From Pseudomonadales bacterium (GTDB lineage: Bacteria; Pseudomonadota; Gammaproteobacteria; Pseudomonadales; Azotimanducaceae), in contig JAEPOO010000001.1 in assembly GCA_017642855.1 (NCBI GenBank), forward strand, positions 1,521,072 to 1,585,071: 64,000 nucleotides of DNA, read 5' to 3'. The stretch's first letter is position 1. Each line of letters starts with the position of its first letter. Shown here piece after piece: positions 45,614 to 54,465 of this stretch. The translations under genes and the position numbers were made by a program. The notes under the pieces are model-generated. The model was not told the origin of the DNA, made no database searches, and saw nothing but the letters and a program-made list of their open reading frames with translations.

Positions 45614-45961
45614 TTACGCCGCCTTGGTACGGCGTACCAGAACCCTTCGAACAATCAATGCTGCCAGCATCAATGCCAAGGCCACCAGAAGCGCCATAGA
45701 CGCCGCCAGACCGTTATCGGAGCCTCCCAAGAGCACGTCCATGAAAAAGACCACGATGGCCGGTGCCAGGTGTTCATGGGATTCGTCGGAAAACCAGGGC
45801 GTGTACATCATGACCAGCGGTATGCCGCGGAACAAATCCCGCCAGCCATCGTGTTTGACGTTTGAGGTTACCTTCCACCAGAACAGACAGAAACCAGCAC
45901 CCGCCAGGATATACACTGTCCAGGCCAACTGATGCTCATACAGACTGATGAAGGCATCCAT
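45614..45961 (-). CDS. Conserved small membrane protein
   Basis: A 115-residue protein with about three membrane helices (about 13-29, 62-77 and 84-107) and the motif GIPLVMMYTPWFSDESHEHLAPA. A gene of this kind commonly ends the rnd-ycgL-ycgN cluster in Pseudomonas-like genomes. It begins directly after the ycgN stop with no gap. Function is unknown. Confidence 0.8.
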   Translation of the reverse strand: MDAFISLYEHQLAWTVYILAGAGFCLFWWKVTSNVKHDGWRDLFRGIPLVMMYTPWFSDESHEHLAPAIVVFFMDVLLGGSDNGLAASMALLVALALMLAALIVRRVLVRRTKAA

Positions 45962-46402
45962 TTATTGTTCCACCCAGTGAATAATCTGGTCTTCAACGCT
46001 GTCAGGGTGCACGTAAAGCTCGGAGACACACTTACCTTTCACGGAAATACCAGCTTCATGCACCGTTTCCTGATCACCGGAGACCAGCGGATGCCACCAA
46101 TCAAGATCTTTACCTTGGGCAACCAGTCGATAAGCACAGGTATTCGGCAACCAGGCATAATCGAGCGCGCCCACTGGTGTTAGTTTGACGCAATCCGGCA
46201 CGAGCTCAGAGCGACGTTCATACTGGGTGCAGTGACATGCGTCCTGGTCGAGGAACCGACACACAATGGCCGTGTAATGCACTTTCTCGGTTTCAACATC
46301 TTCCAGCTTGTGAAGGCAGCAGCGGGCACAACCATCGCAGAGTGACTCCCACTCTTCACTGGTCATCTCCGTCATACTTTTTTTGAGCCAGAACTTTTCC
46401 AT
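45962..46402 (-). CDS. ycgN: YcgN-family cysteine cluster protein (UPF0260)
   Basis: A 146-residue protein with the conserved CDGCARCCLHKLED and further Cys residues (CRFLDQDACHCTQY, PDCVKL, NTCAYRL), suggesting a metal or Fe-S site, not experimentally defined as far as I know. It lies 20 bp downstream of ycgL in the usual rnd-ycgL-ycgN order. Confidence 0.93.
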   Translation of the reverse strand: MEKFWLKKSMTEMTSEEWESLCDGCARCCLHKLEDVETEKVHYTAIVCRFLDQDACHCTQYERRSELVPDCVKLTPVGALDYAWLPNTCAYRLVAQGKDLDWWHPLVSGDQETVHEAGISVKGKCVSELYVHPDSVEDQIIHWVEQ

Positions 46403-46422
46403 CGTCTTTCGCTACGAGACTT

Positions 46423-46668
46423 TTATCGAAACCTGTCATCCGCGGGCGGCAATTGCAAATGATAACCCTGTGACTCCAGGTTACTGATGACCTGCTCCGC
46501 ATCTTCTCGAGCAAGCCTGCGCTCCGGGGTTAATTCGAAGGTTAATGCCTTCTCTACCTCACCGAACTGTTTAAGCAGCGCCTCCGGCACACGATTCAGT
46601 CCCTCTCCCGCCGCAACATAAAGGTAATAATTTTCCCTTTTCACGCTCTTATAGACATCACACTCCAT
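46423..46668 (-). CDS. ycgL: YcgL-domain protein
   Basis: An 81-residue YcgL-fold protein (CDVYKSVKRENYYLYV, LLKQFGEVEKALTFEL, LPPADDRF). Its start ATG shares one base with the rnd stop (TGATG), so it is translationally coupled. In Pseudomonas-like genomes this small gene follows rnd. A role in RNA metabolism is suggested by context only. Confidence 0.92.
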   Translation of the reverse strand: MECDVYKSVKRENYYLYVAAGEGLNRVPEALLKQFGEVEKALTFELTPERRLAREDAEQVISNLESQGYHLQLPPADDRFR

Positions 46669-47798
46669 CAGTCGCCTCCGGCTCCGGCCAACGCACTAAT
46701 GAGCGCATGTCCAATCACACTTTCCCGCCAGCCGAGGAGTTCTTCTGGCAGATGATACGCGCCTTGGGAATCCTCTGAACGGATGAGCTTCTCCAGGTGT
46801 CGTCTCTTAATCAGCAGTTCAGGTGCGACAGAAATTGACTTAGCGGTTTCATCGACCACCTGTCGAAGCAACTTCAGTTTTCGGTTGTTCACCGGGGCGT
46901 CCGTTCTCTCTATACGCTGAGGACAGCCCTCCTCGGGCACCAACTTCGCCTCGGACTGAATAAACATCATCTCGTCCGCATAACGACGCACCTGTCGCGG
47001 AGACATGCCGGCTTCTTTATAACCGTGGCGGGAATCGCACCGATCCCTGACGATACTCATCAGCGCCTTTTGGTCGACCACACGATTTCTGGGCACATTT
47101 TCCTTGCGCGCTGTGACTTCTCGCCAGGCACAAAGCACCTTCAGCTGATTCAACTGACGGCGATCCAGTTGCCACAATCCCTTGAATTTGAGGTAGGCCT
47201 CTTCGGGCAGCGCCATCGTTGGAATGTCCTGCCCCAGATGAGCGGATTCACTGGCCACCCAGCCCAGTTTTTCGGTACCAATCAGCAGTTTCTGCTGCGC
47301 TTCATAAACCTGCAGCAGGTGGATCACATCGAGTGCCGCATAATCGAGCTGCTCCGGTGACAAGGGTCGTGCCAGCCAATCGCTTCGCGTCTGATCTTTC
47401 GGCAGCGAAATACCCAGGTAATGTTCTACAAGCGCCTGGTAACCGATGGAGAAGCCGACACCAAGTACGGCACTGGCCAACTGCGTGTCGTAAACCGGCG
47501 TTGGCACAATGCCGAGGGCATACTGGAACACCTCCATATCCTCAGATCCTGCATGCAGCACTTTAATCACGTCGGGATCGACGAGAACGTCGACAATGGG
47601 TGAAATATCTCCAGCGGCCACCGGATCAATCAGAAAACACAGCTCGCCGGTGTAGATCTGAATCAACCCGACAATCGGATAGTAGGTGTTGAACCTTGCA
47701 AATTCTGTGTCCAGCGCAATGGCTGAAATACCGCGGCAGGCATCAACGACCTGTTCGAGATCCGAGGTGTGCTCGATGTAGATATATTCGGTATTCAT
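46668..47798 (-). CDS. rnd: Ribonuclease D
   Basis: A 376-residue 3'-5' exoribonuclease that trims tRNA and other stable RNA ends. The DEDDy nuclease residues are visible in [18 protein letters not shown] and [10 protein letters not shown]. An HRDC domain follows (about 215-290). Length matches E. coli RNase D (375). It overlaps recR by 4 nt and ycgL by 1 nt, inside the dnaX-ybaB-recR operon. Confidence 0.97.
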   Translation of the reverse strand: MNTEYIYIEHTSDLEQVVDACRGISAIALDTEFARFNTYYPIVGLIQIYTGELCFLIDPVAAGDISPIVDVLVDPDVIKVLHAGSEDMEVFQYALGIVPTPVYDTQLASAVLGVGFSIGYQALVEHYLGISLPKDQTRSDWLARPLSPEQLDYAALDVIHLLQVYEAQQKLLIGTEKLGWVASESAHLGQDIPTMALPEEAYLKFKGLWQLDRRQLNQLKVLCAWREVTARKENVPRNRVVDQKALMSIVRDRCDSRHGYKEAGMSPRQVRRYADEMMFIQSEAKLVPEEGCPQRIERTDAPVNNRKLKLLRQVVDETAKSISVAPELLIKRRHLEKLIRSEDSQGAYHLPEELLGWRESVIGHALISALAGAGGD

Positions 47799-48406
47799 TC
47801 TGAGACGCCGCGCTGAAGGCTCTTCCTGCCTTCTATGGCGTGTGTAAGCGTCACGCCATCAACATATTCAAGCTCACCACCAAGAGGAATGCCCTGCGCG
47901 ATGCGTGACAAGCTCAAGTCCTGAGGCGCGAGCGCTTCAGCGATGTAGTGCGCCGTCGCTTCACCCTCAACGGTTGATGAGACTGCCAGGATGACCTCCC
48001 TGACGCCATCACCACATCGATTCACCAGGTGGTCCACACCAATCTCTTCCGGACCACGGCCATCAATCGGCGACAAAGTTCCCATGAGCACGAAGTAATA
48101 GCCGCGATAACCTCCGGAGTGCTCAATCGCGAGCACATCAGCAGGGTTCTCTACGACGCAGAGCACCGCAGGATCTCGGCTTGCATCACTACAGAGCTCA
48201 CAGATTTCTGTCTCCGAAAGGTTACGACACCGACTGCAGTTACCAACATCGGACATCGCACGCGCAAGCACCTCCGCCAGTCTGCGCCCTCCTTCGCGGT
48301 CGCGCTCCAACAGATACAGCATCATGCGCTGGGCACTTTTAGGTCCCACGCCCGGGAGACAGGTAAATGCCTCCACGACCTGATCCATCAGAGTTTGACT
48401 TTTCAT
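47795..48406 (-). CDS. recR: Recombination protein RecR
   Basis: A 203-residue RecFOR-pathway protein that loads RecA on gapped DNA. It has the helix-hairpin-helix [12 protein letters not shown], the four-Cys zinc finger [16 protein letters not shown], the Toprim domain with [12 protein letters not shown], and the C-terminal [15 protein letters not shown]. It overlaps ybaB and rnd by 4 nt each, in the classic dnaX-ybaB-recR order. Confidence 0.98.
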   Translation of the reverse strand: MKSQTLMDQVVEAFTCLPGVGPKSAQRMMLYLLERDREGGRRLAEVLARAMSDVGNCSRCRNLSETEICELCSDASRDPAVLCVVENPADVLAIEHSGGYRGYYFVLMGTLSPIDGRGPEEIGVDHLVNRCGDGVREVILAVSSTVEGEATAHYIAEALAPQDLSLSRIAQGIPLGGELEYVDGVTLTHAIEGRKSLQRGVSE

Positions 48407-48750
48407 TGCATGAACGGGAACTTGAACCCTGGCGGCATTGGAATACCAGCGGTAAGTTCAGACATCTTATCCTGTTGGTTTTTCTCGGCGCGACGGACAG
48501 CATCATTCATTGCAGCCGCAATCAAGTCTTCGAGCATTTCTTTTTCATCCGCACCGCCACTCAGCAACACATCATCAATTCGGACCTGCTTTACATCATG
48601 CCGACCGGTCATGGTGATGCGTACCATCCCGCCTCCGGCTTCGCCAGTGACCTCAGACTGAGCAATTTCTTCCTGGAGACGCTGCATTTTTTCCTGCATC
48701 TGCTGCGCCTGCTTCATCAGGTCACCCAACCCGCCATTTCCTAATGCCAT
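48403..48750 (-). CDS. ybaB: YbaB/EbfC nucleoid-associated protein
   Basis: A 115-residue DNA-binding protein. The helix [21 protein letters not shown] is followed by the [17 protein letters not shown] strand region and a Met/Pro-rich tail ([13 protein letters not shown]). Start at the ATG at 48750, with AGGGA 6 nt upstream. It sits 19 bp after dnaX and overlaps recR by 4 nt. Confidence 0.97.
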   Translation of the reverse strand: MALGNGGLGDLMKQAQQMQEKMQRLQEEIAQSEVTGEAGGGMVRITMTGRHDVKQVRIDDVLLSGGADEKEMLEDLIAAAMNDAVRRAEKNQQDKMSELTAGIPMPPGFKFPFMQ

Positions 48751-48769
48751 GTAAATCCCTGCTCCTTCA

Positions 48770-50611
48770 CTAACTGCCAAGCGGCCTGATACTACCTGGG
48801 TCCAACTTGCCGTTAAAATTTTCGATGAGCTGCTGTACGTGGTGATCACTCTCTATATCGGCGACCGCCTGGGCTCGACTCTCTTCCTGTTCACGCTCTC
48901 TTATCTGAGCGGGCGTTTCTATGTCTGTCGCGCCCACTTCAATGGATACTTTAATCTCTTTATCAAAAAGCTCCGACAAACCCTGCGCAATACGTCCTTC
49001 GTGCGCCTGATTCCAAAGACTCGCATGGTGTTCTGCCAGTTTCAGCTTTGCGTGATCGTTTTTAACACTATCGAGCAAACAGTTTGCTGCCAGGTTACGC
49101 GTCATACCATCCAGCGACATGACGGAGAGGATTTCAGACCAATTACCAATTTCCAGCGACGGTGTTGCAGGAACAGACTCCGCCATCACCGGTTCTTCAG
49201 GAACCTTTCGTTCGATGAGTTCTACTGAGGCCTTCTTATCCTGGGCAGGCGCTGTTTCTATTTCAGCCAAGGGCGCTGGTTCTTCTCTTTCGGCCGCTTT
49301 TGGAGCTGCAGGCGCCGGCGCTTGCTCCTCGCCGTTAATGGCTGACATCAAATCAGCAATACGACTTCGATCAGGCGCTGCCTGCTCAACAACCGGTGCA
49401 GAGTTAACGGACTCAGTATTTACGGCCGCGGCACCCGGCGCCGGTGATACTTCCGCCTCCGCTGCCTGCGGTTCAGGCTTTTTTTCAGTATTACCTCCTG
49501 AACGACCTTGAGTGCCAGCCAGCACGTCATCCGGTGTAAACGACATCATGCGCAGCAGGACCATTTCGAATCCCATTCGAGCAGTTGGCGCCAGAGGCAG
49601 ATCACGCTGACCAATCAAGCCAATCTGGTATAGCAGTTGAACCAACTCCGCTGTCATTTTGGAGGCGTTTTTCAGAATTAACTCACGGTCTCCCTGAGCG
49701 TTGTCTACAGCTTCGGGGGCCGCGTGAGCAATGGCGACCCGATGCAGCACAGACATCATGTCATCCAGGAGACCCGCATAGTCAGGTGCATACTCAGAAA
49801 GTTCTGCAATCTTGGCGAGCATCGCCGCGCCATCTTCCCTGACAATCGCATCAAGAAGGTCGTACACCTCCCGCTGATCAATGGCGCCCAGCATAGAGCG
49901 GACCGGTTCTTCGCGGACTTCACCGTTACCGAAAGAAATCGCCTGATCCGTGAGGCTCAGTGCATCACGCATGCTGCCATCCGCAGCATGACCCAACTGC
50001 CAGAGTGCTGATTCATCAGAGACGATGGACTCTTTGCCCAAAACGACGCCCAGGTAGTGAACAATCTGTTCCGGTGTCATGTTTTTCAAATTGAATTGCA
50101 AACACCGGGACAGCACGGTGATCGGTAACTTCTTAGGATCTGTCGTGGCAAAGAGGAATTTGACGTGTTCCGGGGGCTCTTCGAGTGTTTTCAACATGGC
50201 GTTGAAACTACTACGAGAAAGCATATGCACCTCATCGATAAGGTAGATCTTGAAGCGACTGACGGTCGGCATGTACTGAACGTTGTCCAACAGCTCTCGC
50301 ATGTCATCAACGCCGGTTCGGGAGGCTGCATCGACTTCAATCAGGTCGACACTTCGGCCTTCGGCTATCTCCAGACAGGCGTTACACTTACCGCAAGGCG
50401 TCGACGTGACCCCGGTCTCGCAATTCAGGCAACGAGCAAGAATTCTTGCGATGGTCGTTTTGCCGACACCCCGAGTACCAGTAAACAGATAAGCGTGGTG
50501 CAGGCGATTGTTGTCCAGTGCGTTAACTAACGCCTGCAGAACGTGTTCCTGACCTTCTAAATCCTGAAAAGAGGCGGGCCGATACTTCCTGGCGAGGACC
50601 TGATGATTCAT
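48770..50611 (-). CDS. dnaX: DNA polymerase III subunits tau/gamma
   Basis: Clamp-loader ATPase. The full tau form has 613 residues. Walker A is GTRGVGKTT, the zinc-binding cysteines are C(N)CE...CGKCNAC, Walker [10 protein letters not shown], sensor 1 [12 protein letters not shown]; domain III runs to about 365. A Pro/Ala/Glu-rich linker and the tau C-terminal domain follow. Start at the ATG at 50611 ([12 protein letters not shown]); longer in-frame starts would run into ugpQ. A -1 frameshift cassette at codons 376-380 should also give a 379-residue gamma form. There is no SD; TACAAT lies 6 nt before the ATG. Confidence 0.98.
   Translation of the reverse strand: MNHQVLARKYRPASFQDLEGQEHVLQALVNALDNNRLHHAYLFTGTRGVGKTTIARILARCLNCETGVTSTPCGKCNACLEIAEGRSVDLIEVDAASRTGVDDMRELLDNVQYMPTVSRFKIYLIDEVHMLSRSSFNAMLKTLEEPPEHVKFLFATTDPKKLPITVLSRCLQFNLKNMTPEQIVHYLGVVLGKESIVSDESALWQLGHAADGSMRDALSLTDQAISFGNGEVREEPVRSMLGAIDQREVYDLLDAIVREDGAAMLAKIAELSEYAPDYAGLLDDMMSVLHRVAIAHAAPEAVDNAQGDRELILKNASKMTAELVQLLYQIGLIGQRDLPLAPTARMGFEMVLLRMMSFTPDDVLAGTQGRSGGNTEKKPEPQAAEAEVSPAPGAAAVNTESVNSAPVVEQAAPDRSRIADLMSAINGEEQAPAPAAPKAAEREEPAPLAEIETAPAQDKKASVELIERKVPEEPVMAESVPATPSLEIGNWSEILSVMSLDGMTRNLAANCLLDSVKNDHAKLKLAEHHASLWNQAHEGRIAQGLSELFDKEIKVSIEVGATDIETPAQIREREQEESRAQAVADIESDHHVQQLIENFNGKLDPGSIRPLGS
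49473..49499 (-). promoter_or_regulatory. Programmed -1 frameshift site in dnaX
   Basis: On the minus strand, AGGAGG (49499-49494) is followed after 9 nt by the slippery heptamer A AAA AAG in the zero frame (49484-49478, codons GAA AAA AAG). In the -1 frame the next codons are GCC and TGA (49475-49473). A 5-bp hairpin GCCTG/CAGGC starts at the last base of the heptamer, and GC-rich repeats follow. This is the same layout as E. coli dnaX (SD-like stimulator, A AAA AAG, near-immediate stop). The product would be gamma: domains I-III, 379 residues. Confidence 0.85.
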
Positions 50612-50617
50612 AACCAG

Positions 50618-50627
50618 ATTGTACAAT
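50618..50627. promoter_or_regulatory. Shared palindromic -10 region of dnaX and ugpQ
   Basis: The palindrome ATTGTACAAT supplies a TACAAT -10 on both strands. On the minus strand it ends 6 nt before the dnaX ATG (leaderless geometry). On the plus strand it predicts a ugpQ start near 50634. The -35 elements are weak on both sides. Confidence 0.5.
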
Positions 50628-50662
50628 AGCCTGCAGGCTGAAACTTCAGCGAGAGAAAAAAA

Positions 50663-51349
50663 ATGAGCAAACCATTCTGCATCGGACATCGAGGCGCCAA
50701 AGGATACAGACCTGAGAACACTCTGGCGTCATTCGAGCATGCTCTGGCACTCGGTTGTTCTTGGGTAGAACTGGACGTCTATCACGTGGAGGAACATCTG
50801 CTCGTTATCCATGACAAGACCGTGGATCGGACCACCAATGGCACCGGCAAGGTCGCAGACATGAGTTTCGACGAATTACGTGAATTAGACGCCGGTGAGG
50901 GTCAGCAGATTCCAACGCTCGACGAGGTTATCATGCTCATTGATCGCCGCTGTTGCATTAATGTCGAACTCAAAGGCCCGAATACTGCTGCCCCCGTGAA
51001 TCAAGCGCTCAAACGCTATTGTTCTGCAGGCTGGCAAGCGGAACAGTTCCTGGTTTCTTCGTTTTACCATCAGGAGCTCGCGAAAACGGACAAAGCCTAT
51101 CGCCGAGGCGCCTTATTCGACACTCTGCCTGATGACTGGGTATCGAAGGCTCAGGCATTGGACGCTTGGTCAGCAAATTTTGCGCAGAATGATGTGTCAT
51201 CAGAACTGGTGAACACAGCACATGATGCTGGACTGAAAGTGCTCGCCTACACCGCGAACGAATCAGATGACATAAAGCGCCTGGCTGACGCCGGCTTGGA
51301 TGGGATCTTCAGCGACTTTCCTGATCGGGTAATCAATTTTCAGAATTAA
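50663..51349 (+). CDS. ugpQ: Glycerophosphodiester phosphodiesterase
   Basis: A 228-residue GDPD-family TIM barrel that cleaves glycerophosphodiesters to glycerol-3-phosphate and an alcohol. The metal and catalytic motifs are present: GHRGAKGYRPENTLASF (7-23, catalytic His), WVELDVY, VIHDKTVDRTTNGTG (second catalytic His), INVELKG and the C-terminal GLDGIFSDFPD. No signal peptide, so it is cytoplasmic like UgpQ. GAGAG precedes the ATG. It overlaps the next minus-strand gene tail to tail by 4 nt. Confidence 0.96.
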   Translation: MSKPFCIGHRGAKGYRPENTLASFEHALALGCSWVELDVYHVEEHLLVIHDKTVDRTTNGTGKVADMSFDELRELDAGEGQQIPTLDEVIMLIDRRCCINVELKGPNTAAPVNQALKRYCSAGWQAEQFLVSSFYHQELAKTDKAYRRGALFDTLPDDWVSKAQALDAWSANFAQNDVSSELVNTAHDAGLKVLAYTANESDDIKRLADAGLDGIFSDFPDRVINFQN

Positions 51350-51597
51350 TTCGCAAGGCCGTCGATCTCGCGCTTAAGGTCGTACTTCTCATCGGTGACG
51401 ATTTTCTCAAGCACCTCGATTCTGACCAATGCGTCCTCTAGATCCGCTTCAGCGTCCTGAAGCTGTTCCTCAAGATCATCGATACGCCCCTGGTGCTCCG
51501 GGCCGGATTTGGATGCCTTGTAAATCTTGACGATTGCATCGCAGATGACCGGCACCAAAATCACACATCCAACAAAAAGCCAAAAACTGCTACCCAT
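51346..51597 (-). CDS. Small PspB-like membrane/coiled-coil protein
   Basis: An 83-residue protein. One membrane helix (about 5-24) is followed by a cytoplasmic coiled coil (about 37-78, DDLEEQLQDAEADLEDALVRIEVLEKIV). The layout matches PspB, and the sequence resembles the PspB gene at 53301-53573 in topology and in the C-terminal LE.IV/LESIL region. It overlaps the DUF2807 gene by 8 nt, so it is the last gene of the psp operon. It may be a second PspB-type partner; function is inferred. Confidence 0.72.
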   Translation of the reverse strand: MGSSFWLFVGCVILVPVICDAIVKIYKASKSGPEHQGRIDDLEEQLQDAEADLEDALVRIEVLEKIVTDEKYDLKREIDGLAN

Positions 51598-52264
51598 GAT
51601 CCTCCCCTCTTTTCTTCCTCTCTTTGTCTCTTCGGCGTCTTACCAAAGAACCGGAACCTGATATCGACTTGGAGATATCAGGGAACCCTCCGTAAGCAAC
51701 TCGACCCTCGCCGTTGATGACGACATTCAGTTCATCCGTGACCGACAAAGACACATCACCCGACCCATTTAGGGTGACCTGCGCAAAATCACTGACCAGG
51801 TGTTCCGCCTCATATCGACCTGATCCATTAACCAGGATCGACTGCGTTTCAACGTCACCCAAGATTCGGACGACGCCTGAGCCGTGTATACCAACTCGAA
51901 GATTGTCCGCCGTGAGATGCGCCAGTTTAACCTTCCCTGAACCATGCACTTCAACTCTAACGGTATCGTTGTCGACATCAGGCGCAATGACGGAACCACT
52001 GCCGGTAACGGTGATCTTGCGAATATCCTTCATGGAGAGATCGTAAGAAATGACTTCTCTAAGAACTCGCAGACTCATAATCTTTGGACTCTTGTAACCG
52101 ACATAGAGAATGCCGTCCTTAACGTCGCTGATAATGTTCTGCATGACGTATGCCGGCGCATGGATCGACAGCGACTCTTCATCTGTCTGTGTAATCTTCA
52201 ATGTTCCGGGTCCGCGAAAACGAACCTGATCAAATCTCGCAACTTCCCGAACTTCGATAGACAT
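51590..52264 (-). CDS. DUF2807 (head-GIN/toastrack) beta-repeat protein
   Basis: A 224-residue protein of repeated GSGxV strands (VTGSGSVIAP, VHGSGKVKL, IHGSGVVRI, VNGSGRYEA, LNGSGDVSL), the DUF2807 signature, ending in an Arg/Lys-rich tail (RRRRDKERKKRGEDHG). I see no signal peptide or membrane helix, so it may work in the cytoplasm next to the membrane. It directly follows pspC, and beta-repeat proteins of this kind are known neighbours of PspC. Its job is unknown. Confidence 0.85.
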   Translation of the reverse strand: MSIEVREVARFDQVRFRGPGTLKITQTDEESLSIHAPAYVMQNIISDVKDGILYVGYKSPKIMSLRVLREVISYDLSMKDIRKITVTGSGSVIAPDVDNDTVRVEVHGSGKVKLAHLTADNLRVGIHGSGVVRILGDVETQSILVNGSGRYEAEHLVSDFAQVTLNGSGDVSLSVTDELNVVINGEGRVAYGGFPDISKSISGSGSLVRRRRDKERKKRGEDHG

Positions 52265-52265
52265 C

Positions 52266-53267
52266 TCAATCCTCGCCCGAGATCTTCTTCAACTCGCGTT
52301 GTAATTCGAAACGAGATGATGTGACGTGTGTTTCCATCTCGCGCAGGCGTTGCTCAATTTCGGAAAATTTGTCTTTGGCGGTTTTCATCGCCTGCACGTT
52401 ACTCATCTTCGATTCCTGTCCTGCACCACGCGCTCTTTTGCCCGCCATTTTGCTGGCCCCACTTCTGTTGTCTGAGCTTTCCCTTGAGCGCTTTCCTGAA
52501 TGTTCCGTTCTCAGATCATCGCGCTCGCCGTAGAACCTCTCCGTTTCATCATCAAACCTGTCGGTGACACGCCTGTAATAGGGTTTTTCATCCATAAAGA
52601 AGTAGGTGACAAAGTATGCCGGGAAAACAATCTGTGGGATGAAAACCATACCCAACACGGCATAAAGGCGAATCTCCCAGGACGGACGACCGAAGTGGTC
52701 CGCGATTCCGGCACAGACACCGAGAATCTTCTTGTGTTCACGATCACGATAGAGATGCGCCGTTCGCCGGCGACGGGCTCGACGCCAACTGGCACCAAAC
52801 CTGCCATAGCCATATCGTCTGCGTCTCGACTTTCGGTTCGACTTTCGGCTACGTCGAGGTGACGGTTCATAGTCCACGAACTCGTCGTCAACGGATATGC
52901 TCACCTCATCCGCAGCCTGTTCCGCGCGATCGGCGCTGGCCCGAGCCTTATCAGCCTCTCTCTGAGCTCGTTTCGCCTGTTTATCGGCGCGCTCAACATC
53001 TCGATCATCCCCAAGACCACCCGTATCGATGAGTTCATCGATCCAGGCTTCTGCTTTCTGGGTCACCTCATCGACGAGGTCTTCGATAGATTTATCCAGC
53101 TCTTTTTCTCTGGAAGGTCTTTTACTTGCTCGCTCCGCCAGCCTGTCAGCACGCTCAGCAGCCCGCTCAGCCTGGCGCTCCTTGCGCCGAGCTCGCTCTT
53201 CAGCGCGCTCTGCCAGCCTTCTGGCTCGCCTTGCCGCTCTTTCAGCGTCTCTTCTGTCTCTGCTCAC
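52266..53267 (-). CDS. pspC: PspC-domain protein with long Arg/Ala/Glu coiled-coil extension
   Basis: A 333-residue protein, far longer than E. coli PspC (119). Residues 1-120 are highly charged Arg/Ala/Glu-rich helix, 137-168 is very Arg-rich, 171-228 is the PspC domain (HKKILGVCAGIADHFGRPSWEIRL, then hydrophobic helices about 200-225), and 270-333 is another charged helical tail. PspC normally senses inner-membrane damage and recruits PspA. The extra helices could bind membrane, nucleic acid or PspA; this is inference. It lies 33 bp downstream of pspB. Confidence 0.9.
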   Translation of the reverse strand: MSRDRRDAERAARRARRLAERAEERARRKERQAERAAERADRLAERASKRPSREKELDKSIEDLVDEVTQKAEAWIDELIDTGGLGDDRDVERADKQAKRAQREADKARASADRAEQAADEVSISVDDEFVDYEPSPRRSRKSNRKSRRRRYGYGRFGASWRRARRRRTAHLYRDREHKKILGVCAGIADHFGRPSWEIRLYAVLGMVFIPQIVFPAYFVTYFFMDEKPYYRRVTDRFDDETERFYGERDDLRTEHSGKRSRESSDNRSGASKMAGKRARGAGQESKMSNVQAMKTAKDKFSEIEQRLREMETHVTSSRFELQRELKKISGED

Positions 53268-53300
53268 GTTCCTGCCTCTCCCACTTCATCATTCACCTCT

Positions 53301-53573
53301 TCAGGCTTCAGATTGTTTTCCTCTCCAGTCCTTGTCTTTCCAGTCAGGACTTTCAACATCCAGAATAGATTCCAGAGTTTCAATCCTGGCCGCCATCTTG
53401 TTGGCCACCTCGATCATTTCATCGAGTTCTGCACGTTCACCTGCAGACAGGCCATTGACGACGTTAGATTTGGACTTGTAGTGGAAGATGATCCAGATAG
53501 GTGCGACCACGACCAGAAATATCACTACAGGTACGAAAAAAGCCACCACGATACCGTCCATCATTTTCCCCAA
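53301..53573 (-). CDS. pspB: Phage shock protein B
   Basis: A 90-residue PspB. The N-terminal membrane helix (about 8-30, VVAFFVPVVIFLVVVAPIWI) is followed by HYKSK and a cytoplasmic coiled coil (about 40-72). With PspC it relays membrane stress to PspA. It starts 5 bp after the pspA stop. Confidence 0.92.
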   Translation of the reverse strand: MGKMMDGIVVAFFVPVVIFLVVVAPIWIIFHYKSKSNVVNGLSAGERAELDEMIEVANKMAARIETLESILDVESPDWKDKDWRGKQSEA

Positions 53574-53578
53574 TCAGG

Positions 53579-54274
53579 TTATTCAGAATCCTGCGCTTTC
53601 TGAGAATCCGCGCTTGTTGGTCCAGTCATTTTAGCCTTTAACCGTTCCAGTTCCTCATCCACCTTTTCATCATTTTCGAGTTCCGCGATCTCGTCAGACA
53701 GCGTTTGCTGACCAAGGTCATAGGCTTCGATTTCGCCTTCAAGATCATCAATGCGACGCTCGTAACGATCAAAACGGCTCATCGCTTCATCGATATTAAC
53801 GTCATGGATCTGACGCTTAACACCCATGCGACTTTGAGCAGTGCGACCTCGAACAATCAACGCTTTCTGACGTGTCTTGGCGTCGCTCAGCTTCTGCTGC
53901 AACTGCGCAATATCTCCGGAGAGCTTCTCCAAATTCTGATCGATAACCTCAAGATCTGTCTCGATCGTCATGCCCGCCTCTTCAGCCGCCTGTTTTTCTT
54001 TCAGAGCAGCCCGAGCCAGGTCTTCACGACCCTTGGCGAGTGCTATTTCAGCTTTACTCTCCCAGTCCTGGGCCTCTTGCTGAAGTCGAACAATCCGACG
54101 ATTCAATTCCTTCTTATCCGCAATCAGCTTGGCTGACTGTGTTCGGACTTCAACCAGGGTTTCTTCCATTTCCTGAATAATCAGGCGAACCATCTTTTCA
54201 GGATCTTCCGCTTTATCCAGTATGGCATTGATATTCGAGTTAATGATGTCTGTGAATCTCGAAAAAATACCCAT
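53579..54274 (-). CDS. pspA: Phage shock protein A
   Basis: A 231-residue ESCRT-III-like coiled-coil protein that inhibits PspF in unstressed cells and coats damaged inner membrane under stress. It has the amphipathic N-terminal MGIFSRFTDIINSNINAILD, DPEKMVRLIIQEMEETLVEVR and long helices to about 215. The C-terminal tail is acidic. GAGAGG precedes the ATG. Its promoter region carries PspF-type upstream sites. Confidence 0.97.
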   Translation of the reverse strand: MGIFSRFTDIINSNINAILDKAEDPEKMVRLIIQEMEETLVEVRTQSAKLIADKKELNRRIVRLQQEAQDWESKAEIALAKGREDLARAALKEKQAAEEAGMTIETDLEVIDQNLEKLSGDIAQLQQKLSDAKTRQKALIVRGRTAQSRMGVKRQIHDVNIDEAMSRFDRYERRIDDLEGEIEAYDLGQQTLSDEIAELENDEKVDEELERLKAKMTGPTSADSQKAQDSE

Positions 54275-54325
54275 GTGTTACACCTCTCTCGTGAAAACGA
54301 TAAATCTTTTATGCTCGCCCTGTTA

Positions 54326-54343
54326 ATTCACATTCCATGCCAA
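54326..54343 (-). promoter_or_regulatory. Candidate sigma-54 promoter of pspA
   Basis: On the minus strand TTGGCATG fits the -24 element well. The -12 element, 4 nt later, reads GTGAA instead of TTGCA and is weak. The spacing from the -24 GG is correct, and the predicted start (about 54317) puts the two PspF sites at about -83 and -117, as in E. coli. Confidence 0.5.
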
Positions 54344-54392
54344 CTCTTTAGAGATTCATAACTCATTGTTTTTATTGAACTTAACCCAAGGG

Positions 54393-54407
54393 TGGCCAAT
54401 TTGACCA
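54393..54407. promoter_or_regulatory. PspF upstream activating site I (putative)
   Basis: Imperfect inverted repeat TGGCCA-ATT-TGACCA, closely related to site II and centred 34 bp from it, between divergent pspA and pspF. Confidence 0.55.
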
Positions 54408-54425
54408 ACCCCGAAAACCAATAAA

Positions 54426-54442
54426 TTGGTGAATATCACCAA
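54426..54442. promoter_or_regulatory. PspF upstream activating site II (putative)
   Basis: Perfect 7-3-7 inverted repeat TTGGTGA-ATA-TCACCAA, 23 bp before the pspF ATG. Its position suggests activation of pspA and, at the same time, autogenous repression of pspF. Confidence 0.65.
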
Positions 54443-54465
54443 CAATTAGCCAATAATCCTCCGCC

